Part shown: piece by piece, positions 58,299 through 64,000 of the stretch
Layout: each line of letters begins with the position of its first letter
Numbering within the stretch: position 1 is the stretch's first letter
Source of the DNA: Acidovorax sp. A1169
GTDB taxonomy: Bacteria > Pseudomonadota > Gammaproteobacteria > Burkholderiales > Burkholderiaceae_C
Reading direction: 5' to 3'
Length of the DNA: 64,000 nt
NCBI RefSeq assembly: GCF_030704685.1
Contig: NZ_JAUZDX010000005.1
Coordinates: 62,001 to 126,000 of the forward strand
Position numbers and translations under genes: made by a program
The notes under the pieces: generated by a model
What the model was told of the DNA's origin: nothing
Database searches by the model: none
What the model saw: only the letters and a program-made list of their open reading frames with translations

Positions 58299-59456
58299 TC
58301 AGAGCACGCGCTGGCCTTCGCGCCAGACACCGCGCACCACGGCCTGCTGCGATCCGTCGGGCAGCTCGGCCATGTGCACCTGGACCAGGTCAGCGCGCAG
58401 ACCAGGCGACAGCTCGCCCCGGTCCTGCATGCCCGAAGCGTGGGCCGGGTTGCGCGTGACGGTGGCCACGGCCTCGGGCAGCGTGAGGATGCCGTCGTGC
58501 ACCAGGCGCATCACGGCGCTCAGCAGGCTGCCGGGCACGTAGTCGGAGGAGAGGATGTCCAGCAGGCCCTGGCGTGCCAGGTCGGCCGCCGCCACGTTGC
58601 CCGAGTGCGAGCCGCCGCGCACCACGTTGGGCCCGCCCATCACCGTGAGCAGGCCGCGCTCGCGTGCGGCCTTGGCCGCCGCCAGCGTGGTCGGGAACTC
58701 GGACATGCCCGCGCCCTCGGCATGGGCCTGCTCCACATGCGCCACCGTGGTGTCGTCGTGGCTGGCCAGGGCGATGCCGTGGGTGCGGCAGTAGTCCACG
58801 AAGTAGGCACGGTGCGGCTCGGCGTACTGGGCCTGCAGGGTGGCGGCATGCTGCACCTGGCGCTCGAACTTCTCGCTGCTCCAGCCCTTCTTGCCGGTGT
58901 AGTAGGTGCGCGCCTGCTCGATGTTCTCCCACTGGCGCTGGCCGGGGGTGTGGTCCATCAGCGAGATCAGCGACAGCCGCGGGTGGCCGTGGAAGGGCCC
59001 GAACAGGTCGATGGTGTTGGGCGCGGGCAGCTCGCAGCGCACATGCAGGTGGTGGTCGGCGCGCAGCAGGTTGCGCTCGGTACAGGTGTCGATGGTGTCG
59101 AGCACGCGGTTCCAGGCGCTGCCGCGCAGGCTGTCCACGTCGGCCTCGCCCACGCCCAGCGCGTCGAGCACGGTGGTGATGCCCGCTGCTGCGATCTCAG
59201 CGTCGTGTGCCAGCAGAGCCGGCATCTCGGCCCACTGCACCTTGGGGCGCGGCATCAGGTGGCGCTCGAAGTTGTCGGTGTGCACCTCCACCAGACCGGG
59301 TAGCAGGTAGTCGCCCCCGAGGTCGATGCCCTGCAGCGCGGCGGTGCCGCCCGAGGCCAGGGCGGCTATGCGCCCGCCCTGCACCGAGAGCGAGCCCTGC
59401 ACCACCTCGCCGGGCAGCACCATGCGGGCGTTGTGGAAGACGGCAGCAGCGCTCAT
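58299..59456 (-). CDS. phnM: Ribose 1-methylphosphonate 5-triphosphate diphosphatase
   Basis: 385-residue amidohydrolase-superfamily protein. GLVEVHTDNFERHLMPRP, HHLHVRCELPAPNT, SHDDTTVAHVEQAHAEG and LSSDYVPGSLL supply the metal-binding His and Asp residues of PhnM. It removes pyrophosphate from the C-P lyase pathway intermediate before PhnJ acts. Its ATG overlaps the phnL stop by 4 bp. Confidence 0.95.
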   Translation of the reverse strand: MSAAAVFHNARMVLPGEVVQGSLSVQGGRIAALASGGTAALQGIDLGGDYLLPGLVEVHTDNFERHLMPRPKVQWAEMPALLAHDAEIAAAGITTVLDALGVGEADVDSLRGSAWNRVLDTIDTCTERNLLRADHHLHVRCELPAPNTIDLFGPFHGHPRLSLISLMDHTPGQRQWENIEQARTYYTGKKGWSSEKFERQVQHAATLQAQYAEPHRAYFVDYCRTHGIALASHDDTTVAHVEQAHAEGAGMSEFPTTLAAAKAARERGLLTVMGGPNVVRGGSHSGNVAAADLARQGLLDILSSDYVPGSLLSAVMRLVHDGILTLPEAVATVTRNPAHASGMQDRGELSPGLRADLVQVHMAELPDGSQQAVVRGVWREGQRVL

Positions 59457-60184
59457 GCTGCCACCCCGCGGAAGTCGCCCACGTTCACGCGGCGCGTGGC
59501 GACGGCGGCGCCCACATGCGCATCGTGGAAGATGCCGACCAGCGCGGCTCCGCGCTCCACCGCCTCGCGGACCAGGGCGATCACCGTCTCGGTGTTGGCC
59601 GCGTCGAGCGACGCCGTGGGCTCGTCGAGCAGCAGCAAGGGCTTGGGCTTGATCATGTTGCGCGCGATGTTGATGCGCTGCTGCTCGCCGCCCGAGAAGG
59701 TGGCGGGCGGCAGGTGCCACAGGCGCTCGGGAATGTTCAGGCGGGTGAGCCACTGGCGCGCGGTCTCGCGCGCGGCTTCCAGTGCGTGGGCGTCGTCGCC
59801 CGCGTCTTCGGCCAGGGGTTCGGCCACCACGTCGAGCGCGCTCACACGGGGTATCACGCGCAGGAACTGGCTCACGTAGCCCACCGTGTCGCGGCGCAGC
59901 TGCACCAGGGCGCGCGGACTGGCCTGGGTCACGTCCACCGCCGGGCCGCTGGCGGGCTGCACGGTGATGCTGCCGGCGTTGGCGCGGTAGTTGGCGTAGA
60001 TCATTTTCAGCAGCGTGCTCTTGCCCATGCCCGAGGGGCCGTCGAGCACCACGCACTCGCCCGCGCCGACCGTGAGGTCCACGTTGCCGAGCACGGGCAG
60101 CTCGATGCCGTTCTGGTGGTGCAGGGTGAAGCGCTTGGCCACGCCCTTGAGCTCCAGGATGGGGAGGTGGGTGTTCATCATCAT
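59453..60184 (-). CDS. phnL: C-P lyase system protein PhnL
   Basis: 243-residue ABC ATPase-like protein. GPSGMGKSTLLKMIYANYRANAG begins the Walker A region, FSGGEQQRINIARNMI is the signature and LLLLDEPTASLD is Walker B. With PhnG, PhnH and PhnI it supports the ribose 1-methylphosphonate 5-triphosphate synthase step. Three consecutive ATG codons (60184, 60181, 60178) leave the exact start open; the first overlaps phnK (ATGA). Confidence 0.94.
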   Translation of the reverse strand: MMMNTHLPILELKGVAKRFTLHHQNGIELPVLGNVDLTVGAGECVVLDGPSGMGKSTLLKMIYANYRANAGSITVQPASGPAVDVTQASPRALVQLRRDTVGYVSQFLRVIPRVSALDVVAEPLAEDAGDDAHALEAARETARQWLTRLNIPERLWHLPPATFSGGEQQRINIARNMIKPKPLLLLDEPTASLDAANTETVIALVREAVERGAALVGIFHDAHVGAAVATRRVNVGDFRGVAA

Positions 60185-60972
60185 GGTTGCAGTACCGAAG
60201 AAACGAGGAGCTGGGTGTAGGGGTGCTGGGGGTCGTCGAGCACCTGGTCGGTGAGGCCCGACTCGACCACGCGGCCGCGCTGCATCACCACCATGCGGTG
60301 CGCCAGCAGGCGGGCCACGGCCAGGTCGTGCGTGACCACGATGGCCGCCAGCTGCATCTGCCGCTTGAGCTGGCGCAGCAGGTCCAGGAGGCGCGCCTGC
60401 ACGGACACGTCCAGCCCCGAAGTGGGTTCGTCCATGAACACCAGACGCGGCTGGGTGACCAGGTTGCGCGCGATCTGCAGGCGCTGGCGCATGCCGCCGG
60501 AGAAGGCGCGCGGCGCGTCGTCGATGCGGCTGGCATCGATCTCCACGCGCTGCAGCCATTCGGTGGCGGTGGCGCGCAGGCGGCCGTAGTGGCGCTCGCC
60601 CAGGCCCATGAGGCGCTCGCCCACGTTGGCGCCAGCCGATACGTCCATGCGCAGGCCGTCGGCCGCGTTCTGGTGCACGAAGCCCCAGTCGGTGCGGGCC
60701 AGCAGGCGCTGCTGCGCCTCGCTCATGCCGAGCACGTCCTGCAGGCTGCCGTCGCGGCCCTGGAACTGCACACTGCCCGCATCGGGCCGGCTGCGCGCGG
60801 CCACGGCGTTGAGCAGGGTGGACTTGCCCGAGCCGGACTCGCCGACCACGGCCAGCACCTCGCCGGGCCACAGATCGAAGGAGGCGTCCTGCAGCGCCAC
60901 GCGCTGGCCGTAGCGCTTGCTGATGCCGCGCACGCTGAGCAGGGGGGTGGGGGATGAAAGGGTGGCGTCCAT
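60181..60972 (-). CDS. phnK: C-P lyase system ATPase PhnK
   Basis: 263 residues. LSVRGISKRYGQRVALQDAS, Walker [41 protein letters not shown] (PhnK-specific), signature FSGGMRQRLQIARNL and Walker B LVFMDEPTSGLD are clear. PhnK docks on the PhnGHIJ core. It starts 1 bp after the GNAT gene stop. Confidence 0.94.
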   Translation of the reverse strand: MDATLSSPTPLLSVRGISKRYGQRVALQDASFDLWPGEVLAVVGESGSGKSTLLNAVAARSRPDAGSVQFQGRDGSLQDVLGMSEAQQRLLARTDWGFVHQNAADGLRMDVSAGANVGERLMGLGERHYGRLRATATEWLQRVEIDASRIDDAPRAFSGGMRQRLQIARNLVTQPRLVFMDEPTSGLDVSVQARLLDLLRQLKRQMQLAAIVVTHDLAVARLLAHRMVVMQRGRVVESGLTDQVLDDPQHPYTQLLVSSVLQP

Positions 60973-60973
60973 G

Positions 60974-61432
60974 TCAGGGCTCGATCGAGAAACTGAGGCC
61001 GTGCTGCGCAAAGCCCAGGGATTCATAGAAGGCATGCGCATCGGCGCGCTTGCGGTGGGACGACAGGGCCAGCTTGTAGCAACCAGCCTCGCGGGCCTGC
61101 TGCACGGCGTGGGCCATCATCTGGCGGCCGATGCCCTGGCCCTTGCGGTCGGCGGCAACCACCACGTCCTCGACCACGGCCGAGGGAGCGCCCCGGTGGG
61201 CCAGGTTGTGCATGACCAGCAGCGCGTAGGTGCCGACCACGTCGGCGCCGGGCCCAACCCCTTCGCAGGCAACCCACAGGCGGTAGCTGGGATAGGCCCG
61301 GAACTGCGCCAGCATGGCCCGGGCCTCGGCCAGGCTGAGCACCTGCTCGGGGCTGTCTTCGATACCCTGGTACAGGGCCAGCACTTCGTCCAGGTCGGCC
61401 TCGGTGGCCTCGCGCAGGGTCACCGTGCTCAT
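60974..61432 (-). CDS. GNAT acetyltransferase inside the phn operon
   Basis: 152 residues. VVVAADRKGQGIGRQMMAHAV is the acetyl-CoA binding motif A, and DAHAFYESLGF is motif B. It lies between phnJ and phnK and overlaps phnJ by 4 bp. PhnO of E. coli also N-acetylates aminoalkylphosphonates but usually lies elsewhere in the phn operon and is only weakly similar, so a PhnO-like role is inferred from context. Confidence 0.85.
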   Translation of the reverse strand: MSTVTLREATEADLDEVLALYQGIEDSPEQVLSLAEARAMLAQFRAYPSYRLWVACEGVGPGADVVGTYALLVMHNLAHRGAPSAVVEDVVVAADRKGQGIGRQMMAHAVQQAREAGCYKLALSSHRKRADAHAFYESLGFAQHGLSFSIEP

Positions 61433-62346
61433 GCGGGCGCCCCTTCGGACACCGTTGCCGCTGCGGCAGCCTGGCGCTCTTGGCAGTAGTCGGAGTCGGA
61501 ACAGACATGCATGCGCGTGCCCTGGTCGTCGGTGATGACCTCGTCGAGGAAACTGTCGGTGGCGCCGCACAGGGCGCAGGCGCAGTCCCAGCGCTGCACC
61601 TCGAAGGGGTGGTCCTCGAAGCCCAGGCTCTCCACCGGCGTGTAGGGCGGCACGGCATAGATGCGCTTTTCACGGCCTGCGCCAAAGAGCTGCAGCGCCG
61701 GGTTCATGTGCATCTTGGGGTTGTCGAACTTGGGGATGGGCGACGGCGCCATCACATAGCGGCCGTTGACCAGCACCGGGTAGTCGTAGGTGGTGGCGAT
61801 GTGGCCGTAGCGCGCGATGTCTTCGTAGAGCTTGACGTGCATCAGCCCGTACTCGGCCAGGCCGTGCAGGGTGCGCGTCTCGGTCTCGCGCGGCTCCAGG
61901 CGCTGCATGGGCTCGGGCACCGGCACCTGGTAGACGAGCACCTGGCCCTCGGCCAGCGGCGTCTCGGGGATGCGGTGGCGCGTCTGGATCAGCGTCGCCT
62001 CGGTGGTGCGCGTGGTGGTGGCCACGCCCGTGGTGCGCTCGAAGAAGCGGCGGATGTTGACCGCGTTCACAGTATCGTCCGAGCCCTGGTCGATGACCTT
62101 GAGGCAATCGTCCGGCCCGATGATGGCGGCCGTGACCTGGATGCCGCCCGTGCCCCAGCCATAGGGCAGCGGCATCTCGCGCGAGCCGAAGGGCACCTGG
62201 TAGCCGGGGATGGCCACGGCCTTGAGGATGGCCCGGCGGATCATGCGCTTGGTGCGCTCGTCGAGGTAGGCGAAGTTGAAATGGCCGTCGGTGGGGGCGG
62301 CATCGGCGGGCAGGCCCATCAGAGCAGGCTCGTGGGGCGCATTCAT
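61429..62346 (-). CDS. phnJ: C-P lyase catalytic subunit PhnJ
   Basis: 305-residue radical SAM enzyme that cleaves the C-P bond of ribose 1-methylphosphonate 5-phosphate. The [4Fe-4S] cysteines follow the PhnJ spacing C-x2-C-x21-C-x5-C: Cys257, Cys260, Cys282 and Cys288. The glycyl-radical residue corresponding to Gly32 of E. coli is Gly48 in AIPGYQVPFG. IPETPLAEGQVL and FGAGREKRIYAVPPYT are family motifs. The N-terminus is about 16 residues longer than in E. coli and the C-terminus is Ala-rich. Confidence 0.97.
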   Translation of the reverse strand: MNAPHEPALMGLPADAAPTDGHFNFAYLDERTKRMIRRAILKAVAIPGYQVPFGSREMPLPYGWGTGGIQVTAAIIGPDDCLKVIDQGSDDTVNAVNIRRFFERTTGVATTTRTTEATLIQTRHRIPETPLAEGQVLVYQVPVPEPMQRLEPRETETRTLHGLAEYGLMHVKLYEDIARYGHIATTYDYPVLVNGRYVMAPSPIPKFDNPKMHMNPALQLFGAGREKRIYAVPPYTPVESLGFEDHPFEVQRWDCACALCGATDSFLDEVITDDQGTRMHVCSDSDYCQERQAAAAATVSEGAPA

Positions 62347-63458
62347 GCATCGTCTCCCAAGGTGGTTTCGTCAGAGGGGTTGGCCGCCGCAGTGGCGCGC
62401 ATGCGGCGCACCAACTCCAGCTCGGACTGGAAGTCCACGTAGTGCGGCAGCTTCAGGTGCTGCACGAAGCCCGAGGCTTCCAGGCTGTCGCTGTGCGAGA
62501 GCACGAACTCCTGCATCTGCGCGGGCGACTCCACCGGCTCGCCCAGCTCGTCGGCGCGCAGGGCGCGGTCCACCAGGCTCATGGCCATGGCCTTGCGCTC
62601 GCTGTGGCCGAAGGCCAGGCCGTAGCCGCGCGTGAACTGCGGCGGCTGGTGTTTGCTGCCCGCGAACTGGTTGACCATCTCGCACTCGGTGATTTCCATG
62701 TCGCCGATGGAGATGGCAAAGCCCAGCTCTTCAGGGGCGATCTCCACCGCCACCGTGCCCAGGCGCAGCTCGCCCACGAAGGGGTGCGAGTGCGCATAGC
62801 CGCGCTGCGTGGAATACGCCATGGCCAGCAAAAAGCCCTCGTCGCCGCGTGCCAGGTTCTGCAGGCGCGTGGCGCGGTTGGCCGGAAAGCGCAGCGGCTC
62901 GCGCGTGAGGTCGGCCGGGGCCGGGTCGCCTTCGGGGATGGAGCGGGTTTCGATCAGCCCTTCCTGGTTGAGCAGGTCCACCACCCGCGGGGTGGTGGCG
63001 GGCGCATCGACCAAGGGCGCGGGGGCCGCAGCCGCGGCCACTGCATCGCCCTGGGCCAGCAGCGTGAAGTCGAGCAGGCGCTGGGTGTAGTCGTAGGTCG
63101 GGCCCAGCACCTGGCCGCCAGGCAGGTCCTTGAAAGTGGCGGAGATGCGCCGGGTGAGCGCCATGCGCGCCGTGTCCAGCGGTTGGGTGGTGCCCAGGCG
63201 CGGCAACGTGGCACGGTAGGCGCGCAGCAAAAAGATGGCTTCGACCAAATCGCCAGAAGCCTGCTTGATGGCCAGCGCCGCGAGCTCGGGGTCGTACACC
63301 GAGCCTTCGGTCATCACGCGGTCCACGGCGAGCTTGAGCTGCGCGCGGATCTGCGCCACCGAAAGCTCCGGTTCGGCGGTATCGCCCCGGCGCTGCTCGG
63401 CCAGCAGGCGGTAGCTGTTGAGGATGGCGGTTTCCCCGCCCTTGACGGCAACGTACAT
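62343..63458 (-). CDS. phnI: C-P lyase core subunit PhnI
   Basis: 371 residues. MYVAVKGGETAI is the standard PhnI start; FAISIGDMEITECEMVNQF and GYGLAFGHSERKAMAM are conserved, as is the C-terminal LSHSDSLEASGFVQHLKLPHYVDF. PhnI displaces adenine from ATP with phosphonate. An Ala-rich linker near residue 215-235 is a GC-rich local insertion. The stop overlaps the phnJ ATG by 4 bp. Confidence 0.96.
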   Translation of the reverse strand: MYVAVKGGETAILNSYRLLAEQRRGDTAEPELSVAQIRAQLKLAVDRVMTEGSVYDPELAALAIKQASGDLVEAIFLLRAYRATLPRLGTTQPLDTARMALTRRISATFKDLPGGQVLGPTYDYTQRLLDFTLLAQGDAVAAAAAPAPLVDAPATTPRVVDLLNQEGLIETRSIPEGDPAPADLTREPLRFPANRATRLQNLARGDEGFLLAMAYSTQRGYAHSHPFVGELRLGTVAVEIAPEELGFAISIGDMEITECEMVNQFAGSKHQPPQFTRGYGLAFGHSERKAMAMSLVDRALRADELGEPVESPAQMQEFVLSHSDSLEASGFVQHLKLPHYVDFQSELELVRRMRATAAANPSDETTLGDDA

Positions 63459-63463
63459 GCGCT

Positions 63464-64000
63464 TCAGGCCTCCACGGCGGATGGTTCGATACAGGTCGTG
63501 CGCGGCATGCCGGCGATGTGCGTGGCCGTGGCCAGCACCACGTCCACCCCGCGCGGAAAGGCGCCGTGGTTGTCGGCCCACTGCGCGCAGAAGTCCTCTG
63601 GCAGGCCGGCGACGTGCAGGTGCTGCGCACTGCGAATGCCGGGGCCTGCAAGGCGCCAGGCGCCTGCGCCCTCCACGGCCGGGGCCAGCACCGCCACGTC
63701 GATCACGCAGGTGGCGGACTGGTCGGGGTATTCGTCGCTGCCGCGCTGCAGGCGGGCCAGGGCAGGCATCGCATCGCCCGCAGCCACCCAGGCAAAGCGC
63801 GCCTGTTCGGGGGCTTCGACCAGCACGCAGCCGGTGTGAAAGCGCAGCCACACGCCGGCCTGGCTGGCCGCCAGCCGGGGCGAAAGCCACAGCGTGCATT
63901 CGCTGTCGAGCAGGGCCAGCAGCACGGCGGCCGAGGCCGCGTGCCCGGTGGCGGGCACTTCGGCATCGTGCACGATGGCGACCGGGGCGCCCGGCTGCGA
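63464..64000 (-). CDS. phnH: C-P lyase core subunit PhnH, N-terminus outside window
   Basis: About 178 C-terminal residues of a normal 190-210. SQPGAPVAIVHDAEVPATGH at the window edge, TGCVLVEAPEQARFAWVAAG, YPDQSATCVIDV and FPRGVDVVLATATHIAGMPRTT are PhnH features. PhnH is a structural partner of PhnG, PhnI and PhnJ. phnG and the operon promoter should lie beyond 64000. Confidence 0.93.
   Translation of the reverse strand, partial: SQPGAPVAIVHDAEVPATGHAASAAVLLALLDSECTLWLSPRLAASQAGVWLRFHTGCVLVEAPEQARFAWVAAGDAMPALARLQRGSDEYPDQSATCVIDVAVLAPAVEGAGAWRLAGPGIRSAQHLHVAGLPEDFCAQWADNHGAFPRGVDVVLATATHIAGMPRTTCIEPSAVEA

Overview
The window reads as chromosomal DNA from a GC-rich betaproteobacterium, most likely a Comamonadaceae member close to Acidovorax. 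The grounds are strong G/C third-position bias, tctC/Bug-type periplasmic receptors, clusters pairing Liv-type ABC transporters with acyl-CoA synthetases, DUF1840 and DUF4394 proteins, and a GC-rich hairpin repeat of a kind I associate with intergenic regions of this family. I saw no rRNA, tRNA, insertion sequence, phage gene or CRISPR array. Gene assignments rest on reading the protein sequences; no database was searched.

Layout: 1-4100 holds a GMC oxidoreductase (cut by the window edge), 3-hydroxyacyl-CoA dehydrogenase, a crotonase, and an organic hydroperoxide unit (ohrR, ohr, DUF1304) behind repeated AT-rich operator-like sites. 4200-13400 is mostly housekeeping: DUF2855, the stress kinase SrkA, HtpG, AqpZ, a DHH phosphoesterase, a lipase-like hydrolase and a pseudouridine synthase. 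13450-17340 is a tight, overlapping three-gene operon: a DUF4394 lipoprotein, a periplasmic cupredoxin and a membrane GGDEF/EAL protein with a degenerate GGDEF motif. A chemoreceptor, a Crp-type regulator, a periplasmic binding protein and a GspB/ExeA-like pair follow.

24300-33000 is an organic-acid uptake and activation cluster: two acyl-CoA ligase family proteins flank a complete Liv-type ABC transporter. Two Bug receptors and a DUF1840 protein follow.

36700-43750 encodes the CoA-dependent aerobic 2-aminobenzoate (anthranilate) route, or less likely a salicylyl-CoA route: a two-domain monooxygenase/reductase, MarR regulator, enoyl-CoA hydratase, acyl-CoA dehydrogenase, aryl-CoA ligase and a RidA-type enamine deaminase. 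A divergent EamA exporter and Lrp/AsnC regulator border it. 45300-54890 is a second, less familiar catabolic cluster: a three-subunit molybdenum hydroxylase whose FAD subunit is fused to a CoxG-like domain, a 3-hydroxyanthranilate 3,4-dioxygenase with all expected active-site residues, an aspartate-dehydrogenase-like protein, a class I aldolase-family protein, LysR, a Bug receptor and an extradiol dioxygenase. Its substrate is not evident.

54900-64000 is a phosphonate island on the minus strand: phnH (cut by the edge), phnI, phnJ, a GNAT acetyltransferase, phnK, phnL, phnM, then a clear Pho box and phnC, phnD, phnE plus a PhnZ-family HD oxygenase. Two mechanisms of C-P bond cleavage therefore sit next to one shared transporter under apparent phosphate control.
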